64,000 nt of DNA, taken from assembly GCA_023898685.1 (NCBI GenBank), contig CP060234.1, positions 2,666,001-2,730,000 on the forward strand, written 5' to 3'. The position numbers were made by a program, and so were the translations under genes. Below the pieces are notes generated by a model. It was not told where the DNA came from, ran no database searches, and worked only from the letters and a program-made list of their open reading frames with translations. This document shows positions 1 through 8,000 of the stretch, piece after piece (position 1 is the stretch's first letter; each line of letters starts with the position of its first letter). This DNA is from Phycisphaeraceae bacterium (lineage in GTDB: Bacteria; Planctomycetota; Phycisphaerae; Phycisphaerales; UBA1924).

Positions 1-2367
1 GATCCGCTCCGCTTCGAGCATGCCGCCCTGCCCGCGCTGCCCATTGACCTGACCGCCGGGGTGTCGGCGCGTCACACCGCGATCGTCGCGGGTCCGCTCG
101 ACGGCCGATTGCTCCTGGTCGATTCCACCGGCGCGGGCGACTCTGTTCGGATCGACCGGCTCGAGGGCGACGCGTGGGCGGCATCCGGTGCGGTCGCCGT
201 CGAGACTCCGATCGTCGACGCCGTCGCCGGAGACGCGGGGCTGTTGCTCATCGGAAGCGACGGCTCCGTCACGGCGCTGCGGCCCGACGGTGACGGGTAC
301 CGCACCGAACCGCTCGCCGGGCCGGTGGCCCACCCGACGGGCAAGGCCGCGATCCTGGAGGGTGTCCTCTTCGTTCCGACCGAAACCGGGATCAGCACGC
401 TCGACACCCGCGCGGCGGCCGCGGGCTGGACGCCCATGCCGATGCAGCCCACGGATGAGCCGCTCCACGACGCGGTGCTCGCGGCCTCCTTTGGGCAACT
501 GCTCATCTTCGCGCGAACGCGGGACGGTGAACCGTTCGCGGCGACGTGGTCGTCGACGGATGGCTGGCGGGACGTCGATCCACCGAGCCGACCGGCGGCG
601 AATTGGCCCGGCCAGACCGCCGCGGTCCCCGTCGGCCCCTCGCACGTCTTCCTTGTGACCGCGGCCGCCGAGGCCGGGGGTATGCCCCGGCTCGACGTGT
701 TCCACACGATCACGGTGCGATGGATCGAGGATGTCCCCATCGGCCCTGAGGCCGCCGGCGCCATCGCCGCGGTCCCGTTCAAGGGGTCGATCGCGCTTCT
801 CGGCCCGAAGAGCGGCACGCTCGCCACGGTCGAGCCCATCACGGCCCACTTCCCGTGGATCGACTATGCCGTCGTCGCGGCCTACCTGCTGGGCATGGTC
901 GTGATGGGCTGGTTCTTCATGCGCCGCGAGGCGAGCAGCGACGACTATTTCCGCGGCGGGCGGAGCATCCCCTGGTGGGCGTCGGGGATGAGCCTGTTCG
1001 CCACGGGCGCCAGCGCGATCTCGCTCATGGCGATGCCTGCCAAGAGCTACTCGACCGACTGGGGCTACTTCACCGTCAGCATCCTCACCGTGCTCGTGCT
1101 GCCGATCAGCCTTTTCCTGCTCGCGCCGATCATCCGTCGGCTCAATATCTCGACCGCGAACGAGTATCTCGACCGGCGGTTCGGCCTCACGGCCCGCCTC
1201 TTCGCCAGCCTGATCTACATCTTCACGCAGATCGCCGGGCGGATGGCCCCGGTCATGCTCCTGCCCGCCATCGCACTCTCCGCCATCACCGGCATCGACG
1301 TCTGGGTCAGCATCGTCGTCATGGGCGGCATCACCACCGCCTACACGTTCCTCGGCGGTCTCAAGGCCGTCATCTGGACCGACACCGTCCAGGGCTTCAT
1401 CATGATCATCGCCATCGGCTCGTGCCTGGTGCTGGTGATGATCCGCCTCGGGATGGGGCCGGTCGACATGGCGATCCAGGCGAACGAGCTCGGCAAGCTC
1501 AGGACGTTCGACTTCTCGCCGTCGCTCTACCACGCGACGCTGCTGGCCTGGATCATCCAGACGATCGTCGTCACGTTCGGCTACCTCGCCGACCAGAACT
1601 ACGTCCAGCGCGTCGAGGCCGTCCCGACGCTCAAGGACGCCCAGCGTGCGATCGCGATGCAGATCGCGATCGCCATCCCGATCAACATCCTCGTCTTCTC
1701 GCTCGGCACCGCGCTCTGGTTCTTCTATCGCGGCCACCCCGGGGATCTCAACCCCGTGATGGAGACCGACGGGATCTACCCGTTCTTCGTTGCCCAGCAG
1801 CTCCCGGTCGGCGCCAGCGGGCTCGTCGTCGCGGCCCTGCTCGCCGCGACCATGTCGACCATCTCCAGCAGCATCTGCGCCGTCAGTGATCTCGGCGTCA
1901 ACGATTTCTACAAGCGGTTCTTCAGAGGAGCGTCCGAGCGATCGAGCCTCATCGTCGCCCGCACGCTGATGGCCTCGGTCGGCGTCGCGGGCACCGCCCT
2001 CGCCATCCTGCTCAGCACGCTCGGCGAGACCTCGATTTGGGACCTCGCCCTCAAGGTCACCGGCCTGATCTCCAACAGCATCATCGGGCTGTTCTGGCTC
2101 GGATTGCTCACGAAACGCGCCAACGAGATCGGCGCGATCACCGGCGTGATCGCGGGCATCGTCTGCGTCTGGTTCTGTCAGGCCAACACGATGATCTCGT
2201 TCCTCATCTACCAGGCGATCGGCAGCGCCGTCGCGATCGTCGTGGGGTACGGTGTCAGCCTGCTCGTCCCCATCGGACGGCGCGACACGACCGGGCTCAC
2301 ACTGGCCACCATGCAGCTCTCCAAGGCGGACTTGCACGATCAGCACACATCGGGAGCCGAGCAGTGA
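1..2367 (+). CDS. Kelch-type beta-propeller fused to sodium:solute symporter (5' partial)
   Basis: The frame is open from the first base of the window, so the true start lies upstream; a GTG at 61 is only an internal codon. About 280 visible N-terminal residues are rich in short beta-type repeats (GRLLLVDSTG, GVLFVPTETGIS) and look like a kelch/NanM-type cyclically permuted mutarotase propeller. From about 845 the protein becomes polytopic with the symporter hallmark DDYFRGGRSIPWWASGMS and about 13 hydrophobic segments, the SSS family core that couples Na+ to sugar, sialate or uronate uptake. The fusion suggests substrate binding or anomer conversion next to the channel; that is inference. 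It overlaps the next gene by four bases (GTGA), so the two are co-translated. The substrate is probably a sugar acid or sugar, given the neighbours. Confidence 0.88.
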   Translation, partial: DPLRFEHAALPALPIDLTAGVSARHTAIVAGPLDGRLLLVDSTGAGDSVRIDRLEGDAWAASGAVAVETPIVDAVAGDAGLLLIGSDGSVTALRPDGDGYRTEPLAGPVAHPTGKAAILEGVLFVPTETGISTLDTRAAAAGWTPMPMQPTDEPLHDAVLAASFGQLLIFARTRDGEPFAATWSSTDGWRDVDPPSRPAANWPGQTAAVPVGPSHVFLVTAAAEAGGMPRLDVFHTITVRWIEDVPIGPEAAGAIAAVPFKGSIALLGPKSGTLATVEPITAHFPWIDYAVVAAYLLGMVVMGWFFMRREASSDDYFRGGRSIPWWASGMSLFATGASAISLMAMPAKSYSTDWGYFTVSILTVLVLPISLFLLAPIIRRLNISTANEYLDRRFGLTARLFASLIYIFTQIAGRMAPVMLLPAIALSAITGIDVWVSIVVMGGITTAYTFLGGLKAVIWTDTVQGFIMIIAIGSCLVLVMIRLGMGPVDMAIQANELGKLRTFDFSPSLYHATLLAWIIQTIVVTFGYLADQNYVQRVEAVPTLKDAQRAIAMQIAIAIPINILVFSLGTALWFFYRGHPGDLNPVMETDGIYPFFVAQQLPVGASGLVVAALLAATMSTISSSICAVSDLGVNDFYKRFFRGASERSSLIVARTLMASVGVAGTALAILLSTLGETSIWDLALKVTGLISNSIIGLFWLGLLTKRANEIGAITGVIAGIVCVWFCQANTMISFLIYQAIGSAVAIVVGYGVSLLVPIGRRDTTGLTLATMQLSKADLHDQHTSGAEQ

Positions 2368-3545
2368 GCGCCCGGGCACGCATCGGTCTTGTGGGTCTGA
2401 GCGGGTACGCCGCGGAGTTGTGCGGGCTGCTGCTGGCGGGGGGCGAGCACGAGGAGGGCCGCATCGAGTTGGCCGCGTGCTTCGCGATCGACGCGGATGA
2501 TCACCCCGAGCGTTTCGCGGAATTCGGGCGGCGAGGCGTCCGGTGCCATCGGTCATTCGAGGATCTCATCGGCGACGAGAGTCTCGACGCCGTCTGGCTG
2601 CCGGTGCCGATCCATCTGCACCGCTCGCTCGGGACCGGCGTGCTCCGCGCTGGGCGGGCGCTGATCCTCGAGAAGCCCGTCGCCGGGTCCGTCGCGGATC
2701 ACCTCGCGATCGCGCAGGCCTCCGGTGAGGCCGGTCGCCCGGTCTGCATCGGATTCCAGGACGTCTATTCACCCACGACGGCCCGGCTCAAGGAACAGTT
2801 GCTTTCGGGTGCTCTCGGGGCGCCGACAGCCGCATCGGTCTCCGGCGCCTGGCCCCGGGCCGCGAACTACTTCACGCGCAACGCGGCCGCGGGCTGGCTC
2901 GAGGTCGACGGGGTTCCGGTCCGCGATAGCCCGCTGGCCAACGCGATGGCTCATTTCGTCAATCTCGCCCTCTTTCTGCTCGGCGTCGAGCCGAACTCCG
3001 CCGCGATGCCGGTCGCGGTGTCGGCGCAATGCGCCCGGGCCCACGACATCGAGTCGTTCGACACCTGCTCGATCCGCGCCACGCTGGAGCAGCCGGCACT
3101 CGACCTGGTGGTGAATCTCTCCCACGCGACCTCGGAACCGATCGAGCCGACCGTCGAGATCGATACTGATCGCGGTTCGCTGCGTTGGTGCTACGGTGGT
3201 GGGTCCACATTCAGGGAGCACAACTCCGGCCGGGTCGAGACGCTCACGGCACCCACGCCGCCCAGGCCGCACATGGTCCGCACCATCGGCGAGTTGCTGC
3301 TGGGCCGAGAGCCGTCGCTGCACTTCGCCGACCTCGGCAACGCGCTCCCTCACACGACGCTCGTCGAGATGGTCCACCAGAGCGGCGGAATCACGACGAT
3401 CGCGGGCGAACGTATCGAGCAGCCGGATCGTCGAGTCACCGAGCCCCTGAACGTGCCCGGCCTCCGCGACGCGATCAGCAAGGCGGCCGAGGCACGCACG
3501 ACACTCGCCGATGCCGGGTTCGATCTCGCCGCATTGGGCGCCTGA
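2364..3545 (+). CDS. Gfo/Idh/MocA family NAD(P)-dependent oxidoreductase
   Basis: 393 aa. The GTG start at 2364 sits inside the GTGA overlap with the symporter stop, which I prefer over upstream starts in the same frame because homologues begin just before the Rossmann strand (ARIGLVGLSGY). A Rossmann-type N-terminus is followed by the EKPVAGS motif typical of this family (Lys of EKP near the cofactor and substrate) and a C-terminal alpha/beta substrate domain containing MAHFVNLALFLLG. Members oxidise or reduce sugars, inositols or sugar acids in the cytoplasm. Co-translation with the symporter suggests it acts on the imported compound. The exact substrate cannot be read from sequence. Confidence 0.9.
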   Translation: MSARARIGLVGLSGYAAELCGLLLAGGEHEEGRIELAACFAIDADDHPERFAEFGRRGVRCHRSFEDLIGDESLDAVWLPVPIHLHRSLGTGVLRAGRALILEKPVAGSVADHLAIAQASGEAGRPVCIGFQDVYSPTTARLKEQLLSGALGAPTAASVSGAWPRAANYFTRNAAAGWLEVDGVPVRDSPLANAMAHFVNLALFLLGVEPNSAAMPVAVSAQCARAHDIESFDTCSIRATLEQPALDLVVNLSHATSEPIEPTVEIDTDRGSLRWCYGGGSTFREHNSGRVETLTAPTPPRPHMVRTIGELLLGREPSLHFADLGNALPHTTLVEMVHQSGGITTIAGERIEQPDRRVTEPLNVPGLRDAISKAAEARTTLADAGFDLAALGA

Positions 3546-3570
3546 GTGTCGTCGAATGCAGCGACCACGT

Positions 3571-4407
3571 TCAGACACACGTTCGTGCTCGCTCGGCGAT
3601 GAGCTCGAGGTATCGGTCCTGATCCATCGCCCAGTAGTGCTTGCTGAAGATCTCAACCTCGATCAGGCCGTCGAAGCCCGCCCGCTCGACCATCCCGCGG
3701 ATCCGGCGGAGGTCGATCACGCCGTCGCCCATCAAACCTCGATCGAGGAGCAGATGCCCCGTGTCGGCCTTCCAGTCGCAGACGTGGAACGCGAGCAGCC
3801 GGCCTGTTCGCCCGAGCGCCTCGATCTCGCGTTCGAGATCCGGGTCCCACCAGACGTGGTAGACGTCGACCGCGACGCCGAGCAAGGGGCTCGCGAGCGC
3901 TTCGCAGACGGCTCGTGCGTCGGCGATCCGGTTGATGCAGCACCGGTCGGCCGCGTACATCGGGTGGAGCGGCTCGATGGCCAGCTTGACGCCCGCCCGT
4001 TCCGCCTCGGGGAGGATCGCCGCGATCCCCGCCGTCGCTTGCTCTCGCGCTGACTCGAGGGGCACGCCGGGTTCGGCGCCCGCAACGAGCACGACCATCT
4101 CGGCCCCGATCTCCGCCGCCTGCCGGATCCTGTGTCGGTTCTTCCCGATCGATGCGGCACGATCGGCAGGATCCGCGGAAACAAAGAAGCCACCTCGCAC
4201 GAGGGCCGGGACACGCAGACCGGCGCCCTGGACAAGAGCGCGGACGCGGCCGGTTCCCGCCGCATCGACGACGTCGTCCCAGACCGAGACGCCCCCGAAA
4301 CCGAGTTCGGCGTACTTCTCGACCGCCTGTTCGATGGCCAGCGGCTTCGTTGTCGCGGTGTGGATCGCGATCCGCGAGAGGTCGATGATCGGCTCGATAT
4401 CACTCAT
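3571..4407 (-). CDS. Sugar phosphate isomerase/epimerase family TIM-barrel protein
   Basis: 278 aa, starting at ATG 4407 (MSDIEPIIDLSRIAIHT) with a GAGG ribosome site just upstream; longer starts would run into the preceding gene. The pattern fits the xylose-isomerase-like / AP-endonuclease-2 TIM barrel: metal-site type segments KLAIEPLHPMY, GVAVDVYHVWWD, FHVCDWK and a final EVEIFS, which supply the usual Glu, Asp, His and Glu ligands. Members epimerise or isomerise sugars or inosose derivatives. It lies only seven bases after the stop of the upstream Gfo/Idh gene, so the two form a tight two-gene minus-strand operon. Its end is 25 bases from the end of the plus-strand oxidoreductase (convergent). 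Confidence 0.9.
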   Translation of the reverse strand: MSDIEPIIDLSRIAIHTATTKPLAIEQAVEKYAELGFGGVSVWDDVVDAAGTGRVRALVQGAGLRVPALVRGGFFVSADPADRAASIGKNRHRIRQAAEIGAEMVVLVAGAEPGVPLESAREQATAGIAAILPEAERAGVKLAIEPLHPMYAADRCCINRIADARAVCEALASPLLGVAVDVYHVWWDPDLEREIEALGRTGRLLAFHVCDWKADTGHLLLDRGLMGDGVIDLRRIRGMVERAGFDGLIEVEIFSKHYWAMDQDRYLELIAERARTCV

Positions 4408-4414
4408 CCCGGCC

Positions 4415-5596
4415 TCACAGCTCGCTGACCTCGACCCATTTCTGCTCAAGCCAGCTCTGCAAGCCGAGTTCCGCGAGCTGGACGCCCTTCGCGCCCTCCC
4501 GCAGGGTCCACGGGAATGGCTCATCCAGCGCGACGTGCCGCAGGAAGAGTTCCCACTGGACCTTGAAGGCGTTGTCGAACGTTGTCTGCTCCGGCACCTC
4601 CGCCCAGCCCCGGTAGAAATCGATCGGCTGCGGGATGTCGGGGTTCCACACGGGCTTGGGTGTCACCCCCAACGCCTGCACCCGGCAGCCACGCAACCCG
4701 GCGACCGCCGACCCGAGCGTGCCGTCCACCTGGATCGTGAGCAGATCGTCCCGCCGGACGCGTGTGGCCCACGAGCTGTTGAACTGGCATGGGACGCCGT
4801 TCTTGAGCAGGAAGATCGCATACGCCGAGTCATCTGCCGTCGCCTTGTACGCCACGCCCCGCTCGTCGATGCGCGTCGCGATGTCCGTATGCGCGTGGGC
4901 CACGAGCCGATCCACACGGCCGCAGGTCGCGCCGAAAAGCCCATCGAGCACGTACCGCCAGTGGCAGAACATGTCGATCATGATCCCCCCGCCGTCGTCG
5001 GCCCTGTAGTTCCAGCTCGGCCGCTGCGGCGGCTGGTCGGGGTGCTCGCCGGTGAACACCCAATAGCCGAACTCGCCGCGGACGGAGAGGATCTCGCCGA
5101 AGAACCCCTGCGCGATCAGCGACCTGAGCTTGCGCAGGCCGGGGAGCCAGAGCTTGTCCTGCACGACCCCGTTCTTGATGCCCTTCGCTTCGACGAGTTC
5201 GGCGAGGCGCAGGGCGTCCGCCGTCGTCGTCGCGGTCGGCTTCTCGCAGTACACGTGCTTGCCGTGCCCGGCCGCGAGCTCGACGAAGCCGGCCCGGTGC
5301 TGGGTCGTCGAGGCGTCGAAGACGATGTCGCAACTGTCCGCCGCGATCGCCGCCTCGGCGTCGGTCGTGTACTTCAGCGGCTCACCGATCGCGTCCGGCC
5401 CGTAGGTCTCGGCGAGAACCCTCAGCTTGTCCGCGTTGCGGCCGACGAGCACAGGGTCGGGCATGAGCACGAGCTCCGGCGAGACGCGGACGCCGCCCTG
5501 CCTGATGATCGCGAGGATCGAGCGGACCAGGTGCTGGTTCGTTCCCATCCGTCCGGTGACGCCGCTCATCACGATGCCGAGTCGCTTGGTTTCCAT
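4415..5596 (-). CDS. Gfo/Idh/MocA family oxidoreductase
   Basis: 393 aa from ATG 5596 (METKRLGIVMSGVTGRMG), with TTGGAG upstream at good spacing; a further in-frame ATG at 5650 lacks a ribosome site. Glycine-rich Rossmann start, then YCEKPTATT (EKP motif), then a GGGIMIDMFCHWRYVLDG segment matching the substrate domain, where His is often catalytic. It is first of a two-gene operon with the downstream TIM-barrel isomerase, suggesting successive oxidation and isomerisation of one sugar. It diverges from the GH88-like gene across 62 bases. The substrate is not known. Confidence 0.9.
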   Translation of the reverse strand: METKRLGIVMSGVTGRMGTNQHLVRSILAIIRQGGVRVSPELVLMPDPVLVGRNADKLRVLAETYGPDAIGEPLKYTTDAEAAIAADSCDIVFDASTTQHRAGFVELAAGHGKHVYCEKPTATTTADALRLAELVEAKGIKNGVVQDKLWLPGLRKLRSLIAQGFFGEILSVRGEFGYWVFTGEHPDQPPQRPSWNYRADDGGGIMIDMFCHWRYVLDGLFGATCGRVDRLVAHAHTDIATRIDERGVAYKATADDSAYAIFLLKNGVPCQFNSSWATRVRRDDLLTIQVDGTLGSAVAGLRGCRVQALGVTPKPVWNPDIPQPIDFYRGWAEVPEQTTFDNAFKVQWELFLRHVALDEPFPWTLREGAKGVQLAELGLQSWLEQKWVEVSEL

Positions 5597-5658
5597 CGTG
5601 GCTCCAATAGTATCGAAGGAGGATTCAACGTACGATATCGCCCGGAGCACAGATCAGC
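5597..5658. promoter_or_regulatory. Short divergent intergenic region between Gfo/Idh and GH88 genes
   Basis: These 62 bases must hold the minus-strand gene's ribosome site (TTGGAG, complement of about 5602-5607) and the plus-strand leader. An AAGGAGG stretch at about 5616-5622 is too far from the plus-strand ATG to be its normal ribosome site. The space is too small for two independent full promoters, so shared or overlapping control of the sugar genes on both sides is likely (inference). No clear -35/-10 pair was found. Confidence 0.35.
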
Positions 5659-7080
5659 ATGATCAACGTCGACCATGACATCTCGGCCGCGGACCTCGCG
5701 CCGGCGATCGAGACGATGTGGAACCTCTCGGCCGCAAAGATCCTCGCGATCGACGCGGCCTTTCCGCCCGGCTCGCCGACCCCTGTCGTCACGCGCGAGG
5801 GCCTCTACCAGCCCCAGGGGTGGACCGAATGGACCCAGGGCTTCCAGCACGGGTCGGCCGTCCTCCAGTTCGACGCCACCGGCGACGAGCGGTTTCTCGA
5901 CCTCGCCCGCCGCCGCACACGCGAGACCATGGCCAGCCATGTCACCCACGTCGGGGTCCACGACCACGGCTTCAACAATGTGTCCACCTATGGCAACCTG
6001 CTCCGCGTCGCTCTTGCGGGCCGATGCGACGCGACGCCGGGCGAGCTCGATTTCTACCGCATGGCCCTCATGGCCAGCGGCGCCGTCCAGGCGGCGCGAT
6101 GGGCGTCCCGCCGCGACCCCGGCCGGCCCGGCGCCGGCTATATCTACTCCTTCAACGGTCCGCAGTCGCTCTTCGTCGACACGATCCGCTCCGGCCGCTC
6201 CCTCGTCCTCGCCCATCTGCTCGGCCACGCCCTCATGGGCGAGCAGGACGAGAAGATCAGCCTCTACGGCCGATTCGTCGAACACGCCCGCTCCACCGCC
6301 GAGTTCAACATCTACTACGGCGAGGGCCGGGACATCTACGACCTCCGCGGGCGAACCTGCCACGAGGCTCTCTTCAACGCGAAGAACGGCGATTTCCGGG
6401 CTCCCTCCACGCAACAGGGATACAGCCCCTTCTCCACCTGGACGCGGGGCCTCGCCTGGGCGATCTGCGGCTTCGCCGAACAGCTCGAGTGCCTTCCGCT
6501 CATCGACGACGCCGACCTCGAGCCGCACGGCGGCCGCGACGCCGTCGCGGGGTTCATGATCCGCGCCGCCCGAGCCACGGCCGATTTCTACATCGAGCGT
6601 TCACCCACCTGCGGCGTGCCCTATTGGGACACCGGGGCGCCGGGGCTTGTGCACATGGGCGATGTCAACGCCCGCCCCGCCGAGCCGTTCAATGATCACG
6701 AGCCTGTTGACTCGTCGGCCGCGGCGATCGCTGCCCAGGGTCTGCTGCGTCTGGGTTCTGGGGGATTCGTCGATCGGTCTGACGCGGACCGGTACACGCA
6801 GGCGGGCCTCACGATCGCACGCACGCTCCTTTCCGATGCCTACACCTCCCGCGATCCGGATCATCAGGGCCTGCTCCTCCACACGGTGTACCATCGCCCG
6901 CGCGGGTGGGATCACATCCCGGAGGGGCGTGCGATCCCTTGCGGCGAATCCTGCATGTGGGGCGACTACCACCTCCGCGAGCTCGCGCTCATGATCCAGC
7001 GAGCGGCCGAGGGGGCAACCATCCCGGCGTTCTTCCATGCCGCGGTCCCCGACGGTTTCAGAGCGGGAGGCGCGTCATGA
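5659..7080 (+). CDS. GH88-like unsaturated glucuronyl hydrolase
   Basis: 473 aa, no signal peptide visible. The (alpha/alpha)6-barrel pattern of GH88/GH105 is recognisable: HDHGF near residue 101 (the Asp of HDxGF is catalytic in GH88), FVDTIRSGRSL near 172 (position of the second acidic residue), WTRGLAWAICGF, PYWDTGAPG and DSSAAAIAAQGLLRL, all typical family stretches. The family removes the delta-4,5-unsaturated uronic acid left at chain ends by polysaccharide lyases, acting intracellularly or in the periplasm. It overlaps the following SDR gene by four bases (ATGA). Unsaturated uronates rearrange to 5-keto-4-deoxyuronate, so a coupled dehydrogenase makes biochemical sense. Residue assignments are by eye. 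Confidence 0.85.
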   Translation: MINVDHDISAADLAPAIETMWNLSAAKILAIDAAFPPGSPTPVVTREGLYQPQGWTEWTQGFQHGSAVLQFDATGDERFLDLARRRTRETMASHVTHVGVHDHGFNNVSTYGNLLRVALAGRCDATPGELDFYRMALMASGAVQAARWASRRDPGRPGAGYIYSFNGPQSLFVDTIRSGRSLVLAHLLGHALMGEQDEKISLYGRFVEHARSTAEFNIYYGEGRDIYDLRGRTCHEALFNAKNGDFRAPSTQQGYSPFSTWTRGLAWAICGFAEQLECLPLIDDADLEPHGGRDAVAGFMIRAARATADFYIERSPTCGVPYWDTGAPGLVHMGDVNARPAEPFNDHEPVDSSAAAIAAQGLLRLGSGGFVDRSDADRYTQAGLTIARTLLSDAYTSRDPDHQGLLLHTVYHRPRGWDHIPEGRAIPCGESCMWGDYHLRELALMIQRAAEGATIPAFFHAAVPDGFRAGGAS

Positions 7081-7850
7081 CCCGCCCCGTCGCCCTGGTC
7101 ACAGGCGGCTCCCGCGGCATCGGCCTCGGCATCGCCCGCGAACTCGCCGCCCACGGGTTCGACCTCGCGATCAACGGCCTCCGACCGCCGGCGGACGTGC
7201 AGACCGTCCTCGACGAGCTCGCGGCGCTCGGCGCCGGGACCCGGTACATCCGGCTCGATGTCGCGGACACCGGGGCCCACGACGCGGCCATCGACGACGT
7301 CCTCGGGTGTTTCGGCCGCATCGACGCCCTGGTCAACAACGCCGGCGTCGCGCCCTCCGTCCGCGCCGACATCCTCGAGATGACGCCCGAGAGCTACGAC
7401 CGGGTCATGGCCATCAACCTGCGGGGGCCGCTCCTGCTCAGCCGGGCGGTCGCGAAACGCATGCTCGAACTGGTCGGCGCCGGCCGGATCGACCGCGGCC
7501 GCATCATCAACGTCTCGAGCATCAGCGCCACCGTCGCCAGCATCTCGCGCGCCGAGTATTGCATCTCGAAGGCGGGCGTCGCGATGGCCACGCGACTCCT
7601 CGCCGCACGCCTCGCCGACGAGGGCATCGACGTCTACGAGGTCAGGCCCGGCATCACGGCCACCGACATGACCGCCGCGGTGAGCGAGAAGTACGACAGG
7701 CTCATCGCCGAGGGCCTTACCGTCGAGAGACGGTGGGGCACCCCGGAGGACATCGGCCGCGCCGTCGCCATGCTCGCCTCTGGCGTGCTCACCTATGCGA
7801 CGGGCCAGGTCCTGACCATCGACGGGGGCCTCACCATGCCGCGGTTGTAA
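7077..7850 (+). CDS. Short-chain dehydrogenase/reductase (SDR, FabG-like)
   Basis: 257 aa, ATG at 7077 in an ATGA overlap with the GH88-like gene. Classical SDR motifs are all present: TGGSRGIG (residues 9-16) for the dinucleotide, NNAG (87-90), a Ser region INVSSIS (144-150), and the catalytic YCISK (Tyr161, Lys165). The C-terminus GQVLTIDGG is typical. FabG-type names are often given to such proteins, but the coupling with a GH88-like enzyme favours a uronate-pathway role, for instance reduction of a keto-deoxyuronate like KduD; that is inference. The next gene starts 150 bases downstream with nothing recognisable in the gap. Confidence 0.9.
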   Translation: MTRPVALVTGGSRGIGLGIARELAAHGFDLAINGLRPPADVQTVLDELAALGAGTRYIRLDVADTGAHDAAIDDVLGCFGRIDALVNNAGVAPSVRADILEMTPESYDRVMAINLRGPLLLSRAVAKRMLELVGAGRIDRGRIINVSSISATVASISRAEYCISKAGVAMATRLLAARLADEGIDVYEVRPGITATDMTAAVSEKYDRLIAEGLTVERRWGTPEDIGRAVAMLASGVLTYATGQVLTIDGGLTMPRL

Positions 7851-8000
7851 GCGGAAGACAAGGCGGTCCCCGCGTGTTCTCGGCATGTGATTGCGGCTGG
7901 CGGCCCCCGGATTCGCGTGACGCAAAGCCATGCACGGGCCGGCCGCGGGAAGGCCCCGCACGTAGAGTTCGGCTTTCGCCCCTGCAAATCGGGTGACGCC

